This document shows positions 44,240 through 55,911 of a DNA stretch of 64,000 bases, one piece after another. This DNA comes from Diphasiastrum complanatum (taxonomy: Eukaryota; Streptophyta; Lycopodiopsida; Lycopodiales; Lycopodiaceae). Location of the stretch: NCBI GenBank assembly GCA_029204225.1, contig CM055106.1, forward strand, positions 1,056,889 through 1,120,888. Direction: 5' to 3'. A program made the translations under genes and the position numbers. Numbering within the stretch: position 1 is the first letter of the stretch; every line of letters starts with the position of its first letter. The notes below the pieces were generated by a model. It saw only the letters and a list, made by a program, of their open reading frames with translations. It searched no databases and had not been told where the DNA came from.

Positions 44240-44786
44240 TCAGCATCTACACTGAGAATGAGATGCAAACTCTAATAGATCTTAATCAAACATGAACCAA
44301 AACATAAAATAAAGTTGTTTTCCATACAATAAAAGTAAGCTACTATATATTCACACATGTGGATCTAAAAATAGCTTTTAATGGACATTCTACACACAAA
44401 ATTGCAAGACATCACAAGTATAGTGCACCAATGGATAGTAGAACCCAAGAGAACCATGTACAAGCATGAATGAGATAAGAGAGAGAGAGAGAGAATCATT
44501 TCTCTTCCCACAAGTTACATCCTTTTATAATAGGTACAAATCTAAATTCAAACTTGGTTTCCCTCCATAATAGAAAACCCTACTATTATTGTGACTAGAT
44601 TCAATGTCTCTACTACTCAAATTTGAATGTACTAAAACTCATGTAATATGAATTCCCACACTTTCCAAAAGTCTATATTCAAATATAACTTTTAAAAGTC
44701 AAACTCTAAGTCTAATATGAAATTGTCCTCAAATGCCAAGTAAACAAATGTAGCAAATATGACTAAACTAGTTGAAATCTCTCACA
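44240..44786 (-). repeat. CoA 5' LTR, minus copy, inner end deleted
   Basis: On the minus strand it starts TGTGAGAGATTTCAACTAG at 44786 and follows the CoA LTR to about 44240, where it joins gag directly. The last ~100 bp, PBS and leader are missing. Confidence 0.8.
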
Positions 44787-45406
44787 AGTAACAAGACCTT
44801 CTCTCCTATTGGTCTAACATGTTGGAAAAATATGGACTTTTGTAAGAGTAAATATCTCTTTTTTACCTTTGATCTTGATCAAGTGGAAGAGGGTTGGAGG
44901 AGTGTGATGGGGGCAAAATCAGCTACTAGATACAAAAATAGTCGAATAGACAACTCATGCTAAATATAATCACAGCTTTAAGTGTTCTAATTGCCCAACA
45001 AAATGTCAAAAAAAATTAATTCATACTCTAAAAACAAGAGTACAGTCCACTAAAGAGATTAGAAATGGTTTGTGTGTGGTATTACTGAAAACAGATTCAA
45101 TGTGAAGTATGGTCCTGAAATAAATGGAAGAGCAATATGATATTGCGAGTTCCTCAGGTGTCAAAGACAGCCATCGTCTGATCAGAAATTGAGGAGTCGT
45201 AGACGTCCATGTTCTGATCAGAGTGAGTAAACAAGCACGATCAAATAGCGATGAAAGTGCATTCAATCACAACAAGCATTCATCTACGTTGTACACAGAT
45301 AAAAATGTGTTGCTGCTATATTACACTGAAGCACAATACAAATAGCAATTACAACAAAAAATTGACAGCGTAATTGGGAGACTCAAATAATACGCTAAAA
45401 CTAGCT
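44787..45406. other. CoA 3' internal region or unrelated spacer
   Basis: No recognised gene. It leads into a polypurine tract, so the right part should be the 3' untranslated end of a plus-strand CoA element. A frame on the minus strand (45021-45266) has no motif. Confidence 0.4.
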
Positions 45407-45418
45407 GAAGAGGGGGTG
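45407..45418 (+). other. CoA polypurine tract
   Basis: GAAGAGGGGGTG followed by TGATAAATTCAACTAG, the LTR start. Confidence 0.75.
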
Positions 45419-45672
45419 TGATAAATTCAACTAGTTTAATCATATTTGTTACATTTTTATATTTGGCAAATTGAGGCCAACTTTATATTAGACTTAGATT
45501 TGACTTTTCAAAGTTAATTTCATTTGAATAAACACTTTTTGAAAGTGTGAAAAAGTTGGTAGTCAAATTTGAGTAGATTAAAATTGAATGTTGGGTACAT
45601 TGAATGTAGTCCGAAAAATAGTAAGGTTTATATTTTGGAGGGAAAGCCAAGTGGCCAAATAGGGTTTGGACT
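45419..45672 (+). repeat. CoA LTR, first 254 bp only
   Basis: Matches the U3 part of CoA LTRs up to AGGGTTTGGACTA, then joins internal protease sequence. Confidence 0.75.
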
Positions 45673-46267
45673 AGAGGGTGATTTACATGGCCAATGATGG
45701 TGAGTGTGCAGCCAAAGGGATTGGCACAATTCCTATTTCTCTCTCTACAAATAGGAATGTTCATTTGGAGGATGTTTTGTTCAATCCATTTTGATGGAGA
45801 TGCTTGTATGATCAAAAGGAAAGATATCTTGATTGGAAAAGGTAAAAGACAAGGGAAGTTGTTCAAGTTAGATGCTTGTGTTATTGCTAACCAAGTTGGA
45901 TGTGTTGCAAGAGAGTAAATACATATTCAAGAGGTTGGCATAAAAGGGTGAGATCCCTCAACTTCAAGACATTGGAGGTAATGGCTACAAAGCAAGTTGT
46001 GATTGGTCTTCCAAGTTCATTAAAAAGTATCAATCATGTTTGTGAGTTTTGTGGTTTGTGAAAGTCACATAGACTACCTTATAATGTATCTACATCTAGA
46101 TCTACGCCTTCTCAAGTTGTACATTCGGATATTCATGGAATTAAGACAATCAACAATAGTGGAGCTAAGATGTATGTAACTTTCATTGATGATTTTAGTA
46201 GATTTTGTTGGATCTATCCACTAAAGAGCAAATATGAAGTGTATGATATCTTTGTTAAGTTCAAATC
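45673..46267 (+). pseudogene. CoA protease-integrase fragment
   Basis: Begins MANDGECAAKGIGTIPISLS (post-catalytic protease region), shifts frame, and continues DACMIKRKDILIGKGKRQGK, the GAG_pre-integrase linker, then integrase VHSDIHGIKTINNSGAKMYV and FIDDFSRFCWIYPLKSKYEV. It ends abruptly at 46267 against the G2 element. Stops lie at the zinc-finger region and elsewhere. The integrase second Asp and Glu are not present. Confidence 0.78.
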
Positions 46268-46813
46268 CTTAAGATACATAATAATATCAGAATATAACGA
46301 ATTTGTAGATGAAATCTCGAATAAATGTTCGTCTGGAAAATCATCATTGATAGGGTCTTCGATTTTTTCGGTGCTGAGTCGCGATAGATAATCAGCATTC
46401 GTATAATATTTTCCTTGACGAAGCTCTATTTGATAAGTAAATTCTTGCAAAAGTAGAATCCATCGAGCAATTCGTCCTGATAGATCTGGTTTATTTACAA
46501 GATACTTAAGAGCATAATGATCCACATGAAAAATAAATGCATATCCCAGCAAATAATGTCGAAATTTTTTAACAGTGAAAATCATGCCAAGTGCTTCCCT
46601 TTCTATAGCCGAATAATTCTTCTCTGATGCACTAAACTGTCGACTTGCATAGTAGATGGGATGATTCTTCTTCTGGTCGTCCTTCTGTCTTAGACAGACG
46701 TCAATAGCAAATGCAGACACATCCACATAACTGTGAAATAAAATAGCCCAGTTGGGTGGTCTCAGAATAGGAGCATTAATCAACCTTTGCTTAAGATCTT
46801 CAAATGCTTTCTG
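46268..46813 (-). pseudogene. G2 RNase H
   Basis: LFHSYVDVSAFAIDVCLRQK (first catalytic Asp in the SxxYVDxS region), YSAIEREALGMIFTVKKFRH with the catalytic Glu, FHVDHYALKYLVNKPDLSGR with Asp, and GKYYTNADYLSRLSTEK with the final NADxLSR. The frame is open over about 170 residues, then reads past the junction into CoA. Confidence 0.85.
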
Positions 46814-47893
46814 CTATTCATTCATCCACAAGTACTCTACTTGTTTCTTCAGTAGATGTGTAAGAGAGGCAACAATAGAAGCATGATTTTGAATAAATCT
46901 CTTGTAATAGCCAACATGTCCTAAGAAAACTCTTAGTTCACATAAATTGGTTGGTATCTGGAGATTCTTTATAAGCTCGACTTTATCTTTGTCGACTTCT
47001 ATTCCTCTGTTAGATATTATGTGTCCGAGCAATATTCCTTCTTTCATACCAAAAAAACATTTCTCTGGATGAAGAGATAAACAAGTATCTCGACACCGTT
47101 GTAATGTTAATTTCAGCTTCTGCAGGTGTGTCTTTATATCACTGTCTACACAGAAATCATCAATAAATATCTCGAGAAAAGTTCTCAAGAAGGCAACGAA
47201 GATTAATATCATAATTCGCTGAAAAATCGCTAGAGCGTTACAAAGACCAAAGGGCATTTTGTTGTAGGCATAAGTGCCCCAATCCGTAGTGAATGTGGTC
47301 TTTGAACGATCCTCTTTTCGCACTCCAACCTGATTATATCCAGAAAAGTCGTCACAGAAACTGTAACGCTCTTGACTAGCAACCTGATCCAGTATGTAAT
47401 CAGTGAAAGGCAGAGGATGATGGTCCTTCCTTGTGGCAGCATTGAGTTTGCAAAAATCTTAGCATATTCGTATTTTGCCAGTCTTCTTCTTTGGGACGAC
47501 AACAATGGGTGAAACCCATTCACTACTTAAGATGGGATAGATTATACCTACATTAAGGTGCTTGTTAAGTTCGTCCTTAACCATGAGAGAGTACTTAGGA
47601 TTGAGAAGATACTGTCTCTGTCAAATAGGTACAACATCTTCCTTAAGATCAATTCGGTGCTCTCCGAATTCTGTAGGTATACCCTTCAAATCGTCGAGCG
47701 ACCAGACAAAAACGTCTTGATACTCCTTCAATAGTTCAGTGAATTCCACTAACTTCGATTCTCCAAGTGACTTCGAAACATGCACAAATTTTCCAGGTGC
47801 AAGTTCAATCAGTTTAGTAGAATCTGGTAAAATGATATCTTCTGTCATACTGACCTTGGTATGGCCATGAATTTCACGCATGGTTGATTCCAC
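46814..47893 (-). pseudogene. G2 reverse transcriptase
   Basis: The N-terminal part TELLKEYQDVFVWSLDDLKG and HRIDLKEDVVPI precedes a stop. Then come EWVSPIVVVPKKKTGKIRIC, LNAATRKDHHPLPF, FTTDWGTYAYNKMPFGLCNA, the catalytic EIFIDDFCVDSDIKTHLQKL (FIDD, about 47156-47167), GHIISNRGIEVDKDKVELIK and the connection FLGHVGYYKRFIQ. Several stops and a frameshift near 47470 inactivate it. Confidence 0.9.
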
Positions 47894-48436
47894 ATATGTT
47901 TTCTTGTCGTCAACCTGGTTCTTGTTACCAAATTTGTGTTCAGATTTATACTCGAATCGTTAGACTCTTTCGAGTTTGTGTCTGCAACGTTAATTTCTTC
48001 ATACGAAACATCTGCTTCAGCGTCACAGGCATCGAAGACTTCTTCGTCATCAGCATTCTCATAACATTCAAACTACTGCACTTCAATATCAGATCCATTG
48101 GAAAAAATATTCAAGGCATACGAAGATTCTTCTGATGTAAAGCTGGTGTTAGACAAAGGATTTTCACCTTCATAATTGTCACGACTCCAGGTTATAATTT
48201 GTTCTACTGGCTTACCTCGGTTATTGGTCTCACCAGTCTGAAATCTCAGCTCTCTGGATTTCCAATGTACACTTGCGTTTGATTGATAAAGCCAAGGTCG
48301 TCCAATCAGCACAGAATAGGACGATTGGTTTGATAACAATGAAATTCATTGTGAATGGCTTGGTTTGAATGAAGACAGTGACATCCTTCAGTTCTCCAAC
48401 AGGTTTTCGTCGTGTCGAATCAGCTAACTTGATGTT
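47894..48436 (-). pseudogene. G2 protease-RT linker, decayed
   Basis: The frame 48339-48073 includes SYSVLIGRPWLYQSNASVHW, which resembles the C-terminal part of retroviral-type proteases (xxLGRPWLxxxxAxxSxxxxxLKF). The rest is acidic linker (SNTSFTSEESS). Stops separate it from the upstream protease. Confidence 0.6.
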
Positions 48437-48843
48437 TCACTGTGTCGGTTGAATGTCAGTCAGCCCCAGAGCATGAGCTGTGTCTTCTGTTATTATATTT
48501 ACACTGGAACTAGAGTCAATTGGCACTTTTTCGATCAGGCATCCCACAATGGTAATATCAATCTCAGGCGCACCGAGATCACCTAAATCGATAGATAAAA
48601 CACTAGCATCTGGCAAAGAAACTTTTTTCTTCTTTTTGGGCACAGAAAAAAGACTTTCAGTTGCTTTCTGTAATAAGTGTTATCTGGCAACAGCTGTTCA
48701 AAAGTAATGTTTAGACGAAGGGATCCAATATCAGTCATGATGTCATATTCTTTCATCTTTGATTTCGAGGTCGGTTTATCGATAACAGCACTAGACAATT
48801 TCATCTTCACGATTTCCTTGTCCTCTTCCTCAAAAGTGACCAC
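48437..48843 (-). pseudogene. G2 protease region
   Basis: VGCLIEKVPIDSSSSVNIIT (near 48530) aligns with the DSGSSVNII type active site, with Gly replaced by Ser. The preceding segment is charged (FEEEDKEIVKMKLSSAVIDK). A frame change at about 48610 breaks the protein. Confidence 0.65.
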
Positions 48844-49210
48844 CTTTTCTACAGCAGTTGTTTGAAGTTCAGTGTTCTGATTTCCTTTGCTTCTGCCGAG
48901 ATATCTTTTGCAAATAACTTTGCAGCATTGCGATCATAGTCAGGGTCATCTTTGATATCTTCCTTAGTCGTAGATTTGTTCGTTGTTTTGCTAGAGGATT
49001 TATTCTTCGAGGATTTTCTGCACTTTGTCGAGGATTTTTGATCAGGTTTCGAGGAGCTTTTGCTTCTCGTTGTGACTTTGAATAATTTCTCCACATCACT
49101 TGGCCAGGACTGATCTTCTGTCTTTGCCAATTTTCCTTCAATAACGTCAATTCTCTGCACAACAGCATCAGTCGCAGCTTTCGCTTTCGTGTCTGCAGCA
49201 ACTGGTATTG
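48844..49210 (-). pseudogene. G2 charged linker
   Basis: Lys/Ser-rich sequence including KSSSKTTNKSTTKEDIKDD between zinc knuckles and protease. Low-complexity polyprotein linker. Confidence 0.5.
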
Positions 49211-49640
49211 CTACATACTGATATTTGGGTCGCAGCTTTTGCGACTGAGGGCAATCAGGATACTTGTGGCCAGGCTCTCTGCAATTTTAATATAATGGTA
49301 CATAACCAATCGGCTTTCGCGGTTGAGGACAGTCAGGAGAAAAATGTCTCGGCTCTCCACAATTGTAGTAGTTGCTTGAAACTGGTTTAGTCGCGGTTTG
49401 AGACTTCGCTGGTCCAACAAATTCAGGAGGATTATGTCTTCTTGGTGCGAACCTGGGTCTGTCCTGCTGGGCTAATGCTGCAATACCCTGTACATAGTTA
49501 GTAGTCGCATCATTTTGAAAATAAAAAGTACCTCCTGGGCAGGATCTTCAATGTATTTGACATTCACAATAGTGCAGTCTTCTTTAGTGTGTCCAGAAGT
49601 TCCACATTTCGTACACCACATTCTTGAGTTGGAAGAAGAC
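49211..49640 (-). pseudogene. G2 zinc-knuckle region
   Basis: One canonical CCHC box, CTKCGTSGHTKEDC, lies at about 49575-49616. Two further boxes read YYNCGEPRHFSPDC (about 49345-49385) and Y*NCREPGHKYPDC (about 49250-49295), with Tyr in the place of the first Cys. Such knuckles bind element RNA. Confidence 0.7.
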
Positions 49641-50465
49641 ACTTTTGGTCTTTTATCTGCAACTTCAGAGATCTGCACTTTTAAGTCATTAAACTTTTTA
49701 TTAAGGTCAGCCATATTACTCTTCCAAAGCTTTTCAACTTTAGAAGTTGACGACTTATCCTCGACAACTTTCGTGTCATACTTTTGTTTAATTCGTCGTT
49801 TATTCTTTCTCTCTTCTTTGTCAGCTTCTAATTCTGATGAATCGCTACTTTCAGATTTCGAGCTTGAAGGTACTTGAATCAAAATCTGAATCTTCATCGT
49901 TGCCACTAGAATCAGTCTTCGACTTTCGAGATTTCTTCGTTGATCGTTGCTTTCGTGCTAGTTTTGAGGTCTCAAAATTTTCGGCACTAGCTATTACTGC
50001 TGCTAAGGAGGTCATGTCCCCTTGTCTGCAATACCGATCAATCTTTGGTGGTAAACCAGCCAAAAACCATTCGATCTGCATATCTACGGGATATACACCG
50101 GTTAGTTTTCCTATGAGATTTTTAACCTTACATGTATATTTGCGAAGGGATTCCTTACTCTTCTTCTGAACTTTGTTCAGATCTCCAAGAATTTTAGATT
50201 TGTAACCGATCTCTCTGAACTGGTTCAGAAATGCATCTTTCAGCAAGTACCAGGTTCCTACACGGCCTAGTTCAACTTGACTGTACCATATGTGCGTCTG
50301 CTTTCTTAGCAGACCAGGGAAAATTCATAGTTTGTCTACGTCAGTTCCCTCGTTATTTGCATTAGCGATTGACTCAAATTGTGAGACATAGCTATCTGCA
50401 TCATCGGAAGAAGTCCCTTTAAAGTAATCGTATTTAATTTTGGTTATTCTGGTTGTCGACGTTTC
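49641..50465 (-). pseudogene. G2 gag capsid region
   Basis: The minus strand gives KYDYFKGTSSDDADSYVSQF, a stop, then LLKDAFLNQFREIGYKSKIL, SLRKYTCKVKNLIGKLTGVY and QIEWFLAGLPPKIDRYCRQG, typical of the gypsy capsid domain (Retrotrans_gag). A highly charged linker with SSGNDEDSDFD and KADKEERKNKRR-like segments follows. There is a frameshift near 49860. Confidence 0.75.
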
Positions 50466-51389
50466 TACACAGAAGTCCTCAACAACTAAAGTCCAACTTA
50501 ATGGTTAAAGAACACAAAGAGTTTTAGAATACGTTAGAATCTTATGTCAATGCCAATCAAGAAGACAGATCGGAGACTTAATTCTTCAGGCAGGGAGTGT
50601 CATCTCATATGTATCATGCTAGACTGTACCAAAGATAGTCGTTATTCGAGTGCCGAAAAGAAAGTATTCATGACAGACAAATAAGATAGTTTAAAGACAG
50701 TTCTTTATAGCATGCTTTACGAAAACTCAACAAACGACTGTAATGCACTAGAGCGTCTGTCTGATCAGGGAGAAATTCATGAAATGCATTAGAGATTGTT
50801 AGCAGACTCCAGATCACTCACACTCAGCAGTGTGGAGAACAGAGATAAGAGAGAATAACTCACAGAACTCTATTCACTTCTTCAATCTCTTACATAAGCA
50901 TAAATTCTTCTCTCTCAATGATCGAGACTGAAGGGTGAGATCAATATATATTCTACGGGGTGAACAAACACACCTCTAAAACACCTGGTGCGTCGCTCCC
51001 GCAAAAGGGTCTAGTTAACGATTAGACCGAGAATACGTTCACCTATATCATAAGAGATATACTTAACTATGAGTTAAAGTTATTCTACTTTATCATGTCT
51101 TTTCGTATCTAGTCATTTCGTATGGACAACCTTTACTGACAACCTAGTAAAGGTTGTCCAAGACAATGTCTTTTCCTTTAAAAGGTCTTGCCCTTAATTA
51201 CAAAGCAAGTACTTAGGAGATATATTCCCGAAAAATGACTTAGGCCTCTTCATGATTTATACTTATCCAGCTCATATCTTCATTTTTGAGTATATCATGC
51301 CATATTTATGTTGATATTTAATATTTAACATTTTCGTGGCATAACAAAACTATTATCGGTTTCACGTACGTGACTTTGCAGAAAAAGCA
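50466..51389 (-). repeat. probable G2 5' LTR and leader (boundaries uncertain)
   Basis: Upstream of G2 gag. On the minus strand a plausible LTR start TGTTATGCCACG is at 51346, and a TATA-like GAATATATATTG is at about 50943-50954. No clear PBS was found and no partner LTR is present, so the inner edge is unknown. No gene. Confidence 0.4.
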
Positions 51390-52860
51390 AGCTGGATGTA
51401 TCGGTTAACTAGAGATTCCAAATGGGTAGAAGAGCATGGCCATGCATTTCAAAATCTCACAACCGCTTTAGCCAATGCTTCTATTTTGCGAGCACCAAAC
51501 TCTTCCAAGGAATTCCATGTACATACGGATGCTTCTAAGTTCGTCGTAGGCGCTGTTTTGATGCAACCTGGTGAGGATTCCAAGGATTATCCTATCCGAT
51601 TCTTGAGTCGACAACTGATCCCAGTCGAGATGAATTATACTACTATTGAGAAGGAAGCGGTTGCTATGGTCTATGCGGTTCAAAATTTTTGCCATTATCT
51701 ATTAGGAAAACCATGTGTGTTTTACACCGATCATCAAGCGTTATTGTATCTTTTGAACAAGACATGCACAACTGGACGAATAGAATGCTGGTTGTTGTTA
51801 ATTGGGAAATTTGAGTTTTGAGTTGTTGTTAGAAGGGGCTCGCAACATTTTTTAGCTTATCATCTTTCACGAATCCCTAGCACGGACAAACCAATAGAAG
51901 GTGAATGACGACCTTCTTGATGCTATCTTGTTTCAAGTAGATTACACTCCAGTTTGGGCCCGTGAAATCACTTAACACCTCACTATTGGCCAAATTGATC
52001 CAAATCTACCTAAACCCACTTAGCGAGCATTGATTTATAAATCTGCTCCCTACACCCTCATTGTTGGACAATTGTATAAAAAAGGGACGGATGAAATTAT
52101 TCGTAGATGTCTTACCGAGGGAGAAACGTTGGCCGGATTCTAGTAGCCAACCTTATTTAGAGATACACATCAATTTTTGTGATGGCATACGATGTATGCC
52201 AACATGCAAAATGACCACAATTCAAGGATTTCATGCCATTAAATCCCATATTGTTAGATCAAGCATTTTTCAAATGGGGGATCGACTATGTGGGACCGAT
52301 TAGCCCGACTGCTAGATTCACACAATCTCAATATATTATAGTGGCCACCGACTATTGGACCAAGTGGGCCGAAGCTTGTGCTATTAAAACTACATATGCA
52401 AATTGCATTTCCAAATTCCTCTACGAGCAAATTATAGTGCGTTTTGGTTGCCCATTAGAAATCGTGAAACACACTTCTTAAAGCAGTGATCAAACACTTA
52501 CTATCCACCTTCCTAGTGGTCCATAGAAAAAGTGCCCTTTATTACCCACGTTGTAGGCCAAGCTGAGTCCACTAATATGATCTTATGTGAAATCCTTACT
52601 AAGACTGTAGAGGCTAGTAGGTCTGATTGGGAATTGAAGTTACATGCCGCACTTTGGGCTTATCGTACCACCTCTAAGAAATCTACTGGATCTTCCTCTT
52701 TTCAGTTGACTTATGGCCAGTAATTAGTTATGCCAGTTGAATTTTATGTTCCATCCTTACGCCTGGCCTATGATCTACAATTGGATTTCAAACGAATCTT
52801 AGTCAGTCGCCTATTTCATCTTGAAAAGCTTTGTGAAACCCATACCATTAGTTAGTTAGA
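51390..52860 (+). pseudogene. G1-type RNase H and integrase, decayed
   Basis: RNase H is well preserved from 51396: NSSKEFHVHTDASKFVVGAV, YTTIEKEAVAMVYAVQNFCH, FYTDHQALLYLLNKTCTTGR, then RGSQHFLAYHLSRIPSTDK after a stop. The integrase follows in broken frames: KWGIDYVGPISPTARFTQSQ (first Asp), LDQVGRS, a region lacking the second Asp (IVKHTS), then VVGQAESTNMILCEILTKTV (Glu) and LHAALWAYRTTSKKSTGSSS. The family is close to G1 but not identical. RT and everything upstream are absent. Confidence 0.82.
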
Positions 52861-53017
52861 ATTAAAGTAGAATCTATGTGTTACTGTATTGTGGGTCCTA
52901 TCAGTTGATAAGGATCAGTTGGCCTTGCCACAAGGTAAGTCGACGGGACACGCGTCCTGCCAACAGCAACCTGGGTCATGCATGGATTTGTGTTCCCATG
53001 CAGAGCGAATTCTAAGT
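52861..53017 (+). repeat. end of a CoB 5' LTR, probably truncated
   Basis: About 150 bp upstream of a PBS. No TG start or partner LTR was found, and the last bases are not CA. Confidence 0.4.
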
Positions 53018-53030
53018 TGGTATCAGAGCC
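53018..53030 (+). other. CoB primer binding site
   Basis: TGGTATCAGAGCC, the tRNA-Met type site, upstream of copia gag. Confidence 0.8.
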
Positions 53031-54268
53031 GTACAGGGAGTGTACACAGTACAACATCATCGTTGAAGAGAGCTTCAGGAGAACTGTCTTCTGAGAGTTC
53101 GGGGTTTACGGCAGGTTGAAGACGGAAAGAGAAGCACTGGTGCACGGTTTCTAGTTTATAGAGGCTTGCCAAGCTCAGCAGAGGGATTAGTAGCCTGTGC
53201 ATAACAACAGACAGAGTAAAACTTGGTGAAAAATTAACAATTTTGAAGCCAGTTGAAAATTGAAACCAGGTTTGGGGTTACGATTTTTATACATAACTGG
53301 TGATTTCTTCGCTATTTGTGCACCGTTTTGGATGTCGTAAGGACAGGAAGGAAGCTAATTATATTGTCAACCAGCCATGGAGAGATTCTGAGGTTTATGT
53401 TAGAGATTTGTCTACAGACAGTTAACCTAGCAGATTTGTGGTAAAAGGTGAAAAAAGCCACTTTGTCAAGTTGAGCTAAAATCACCGTTTCTCCACGGAA
53501 TTTCATGATTGAACACTCTACAGATTTGGTATCAGTAGGGCGATCTCGCTCCAGGTCTCAAATCATGCTCAAATTGATCCGAAGGTGAGTTTGATCAAGC
53601 AACAGGTAGCTTGGGGAGGCACGACCGTAGACAGGGAGGTCACGGGTATGTTCGCGTGTGGAACCAAGGCAAAACTGTAGTGTTTTGAAGTGGACAGCGC
53701 TTGCAAGTGTCTCCATTAGTGCACAGAAGTGCTCAGAACTGTTGGATAGAGAATTTATAAGATCAACGACGCAGATCATGCTACCCAGGAGGGATATCCA
53801 CAGTTGGATCGAAATTGATCATTGGATGGAGTCTGAAGGGTTGTTGAAGAGGGTCCTGAAGAAGTGAAGTGTGAAGTTTCTTCAAGGTGAAGAAACAGTT
53901 CAAAAACAAAGAAAATCCCTATTTTTGGTCCTTTGTCCTTTTTGACCCAAACGAAAGGCTATAACCTCCAAACGAAGGGCACCCAAACTGTACCTGCAAG
54001 TATGGTACAGCAAAACAGAGTGACTATAGCGGAGAAAGTGTTCAAAGTGCGCCAAAAGTGATTTCACCATTCCACTGGACATGAAGTTGGGAGTTGACGA
54101 CTGAGTGTATTTCGGAAGGCGACGCCGATTTGGCTTTCAAATTGGTGGAAAAGCGACGAGTGGCTTGGTAAGGAAAAAAGTGCAGGTCATTATTTTCAAC
54201 TTCTGACATCACAGTTGGCCTCAGCATACTGCTTTTAGCCTACGATAGAAGTTTCAAGCAGTTTTGCG
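53031..54268. other. CoB untranslated leader
   Basis: A long leader (about 1.24 kb) between PBS and gag with only short motif-free frames on either strand. Confidence 0.55.
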
Positions 54269-55347
54269 ATGGCAAACATGGGAGAGTCCATTTTGAGTGA
54301 AAGTAGCAAATTGGACGGGATTTCCAACTATGCAGTGTGGAAATTCAAAATGAAAAACATACTGATGGAGAAAGACGTGTGGGAAGTCGTCACAGGTGAT
54401 GAGAGAAGGCCGCCATATGAAGCGGATATCAAAGTGTTCGACAAAAAGATGAGGAAAGCTTTGACCTTCATTAACTTGTTAGTGAAGGATCACATCATTA
54501 CCCACATTTGTGATGCTGTTACACCCAGACAGACATGGGATGTGCTAAAGGAGCAGTTCGAGACGTCAAATTCGTCAAGAATCATGTTTCTAAAGTCAAA
54601 GCTAAATAGTGCCCAAATGGAACAAGGAGAGCACATTCAGACGTACATGACCAGAATCAAGACAATGAGGGATGAACTGCATTCTATTGGTGAGCGCATA
54701 CGTGATGTGGAATTGGTGCACAATGCATTGTGCGGCATTGCAGAACCCTATCAGATGTTAATGAGCGGAATAGCATCAAGAGAAAGATTTCCAACCTTTG
54801 ACGAGCTGACAAGAATCTTGGAAGAGCAACGACGAGAAATGGTGAAAGGTAGACGTCTGAATACTGACGATCAGGCACTTGCGACACGCCAAAAACAAGA
54901 CAATGGCAAGGGCAAGAAGAAGTCTAAGCAACAATTTGCCGAAACTCAGGAGGATGAGGGATCATCTAGTAAGACCAAGAAGAAAGGCAAGTGCTTCCAT
55001 TGTGGTAAAAAGGGCCATTGGAAGAGTGTCGCAAATTCCTGGCGGAACAAGACAAGGGAAAACCAAAGCAGACAGGTAACCTTGTCGATGAGGGTGAGAT
55101 TGAAGACTCTAGCATCTTCATATCTGCATTGTCATCTAATCAAGATGATCAAACGTGGTATATTGACTCGAGAGCCACAAGACACATGACAGGTAACAAG
55201 AATTGGTTCAGTAGCTTGAAAGTGTTGGATAATGGAATGTCTGTTTCACAAGCAAATGGTGAGGTGTGCAAGATCAAGGAGATAGGCACTGTTTCAATCC
55301 AACTACCTGATGGCAAAAGCAGGATAATCAAGGAGGTACTTTACTGA
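54269..55347 (+). pseudogene. CoB gag-protease, frameshifted
   Basis: Gag begins MANMGESILSESSKLDGISN and carries YAVWKFKMKNILMEKDVWEV, TPRQTWDVLKEQFETSNSSR and FPTFDELTRILEEQRREMVK. A basic stretch leads to the zinc knuckle CFHCGKKGHW, where a deletion near 55020 shifts the frame; in the other frame the knuckle's last Cys (ECRKFLAEQ) and the rest continue. Protease WYIDSRATRHMTGNK near 55158 has Arg for the catalytic Gly (DSGAT expected). It stops at 55347. Gag is about 250 codons uninterrupted, and the start is the first ATG in a copia-like N-terminus. Integrase and RT are absent. Confidence 0.88.
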
Positions 55348-55423
55348 TCAAAAGTTGAAAATAGAATTCGTCCATGATCGTTGCTTCAATCCAACTACTA
55401 GATGGCAAAAGCAGAATGACTAG
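55291..55423 (+). repeat. 40-bp direct duplication at the CoB-LTR-B junction
   Basis: GTTTCAATCCAACTACCTGA and the next ~20 bases at 55291-55330 recur with a few changes at 55383-55422, immediately before the TG of LTR-B. Confidence 0.75.
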
Positions 55424-55842
55424 TGTTAGTTGATTCTCTAGTGTCGAGCCAAGCTGGAGACATAAGTTATCTCTCACCCATGACCAAGGAGGTCTCAGAA
55501 GGAAGAGAACAGAAGAAGTTGAGAGCCGAGCATGAGAGCCGAGGAAATACTAGCTAGGAAGATAGTGATTAACTATGTGAGCCTACATGGTGTATCCCAA
55601 AGAAGGAATGACCATGTAGGAGCTAGTAACATTTCCTTGAATAGTTGTAATAAATGTAGACCCCCCTTAAAATAGTAAAGAGTGAGCCACCTTTTGATGG
55701 TGACCTCTAGTGGAAGGGCAAATTCCACATGTAATTTCTAATTTAGTGGAATTGCCACATGGGCTCCACATGGGCAGTCTTCTTGCTTATTTAAGGGCCC
55801 CCCTCTCTTGTGAGGGAGCTTTGATTGTATTTTCAAGTTCTC
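55424..55842 (+). repeat. LTR-B, truncated plus copy
   Basis: TGTTAGTTGATTCTCTAG, then the same word order as 12242-11862 on the minus strand, including TTATTTAAGGG. Similarity ends at TTCAAGTTCTC; sequence after it is leader-like. R and U5 are absent. Confidence 0.75.
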
Positions 55843-55911
55843 AACCACCGCTAATCGTTCAAAACTCGAACGGATTCATAACTCCACATTTAGAACGAAC
55901 ATCTCTTTGAC

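Larger units (their letters stand above)
46268..50465 (-). mobile_element. Ty3/gypsy element G2, minus orientation, integrase missing
   Basis: Read on the minus strand: gag (50465-49851), basic/acidic linker and zinc knuckles (49640-49220), protease-like region (48843-48437), linker, RT (47893-46814) and RNase H (46783-46268). Integrase is lost where the element meets the CoA fragment at 46267. The RT and gag differ strongly from G1. Confidence 0.8.

Noticed and set aside
52900-53017. Full CoB LTR
   Set aside because: No TG start, CA end or partner repeat could be found.
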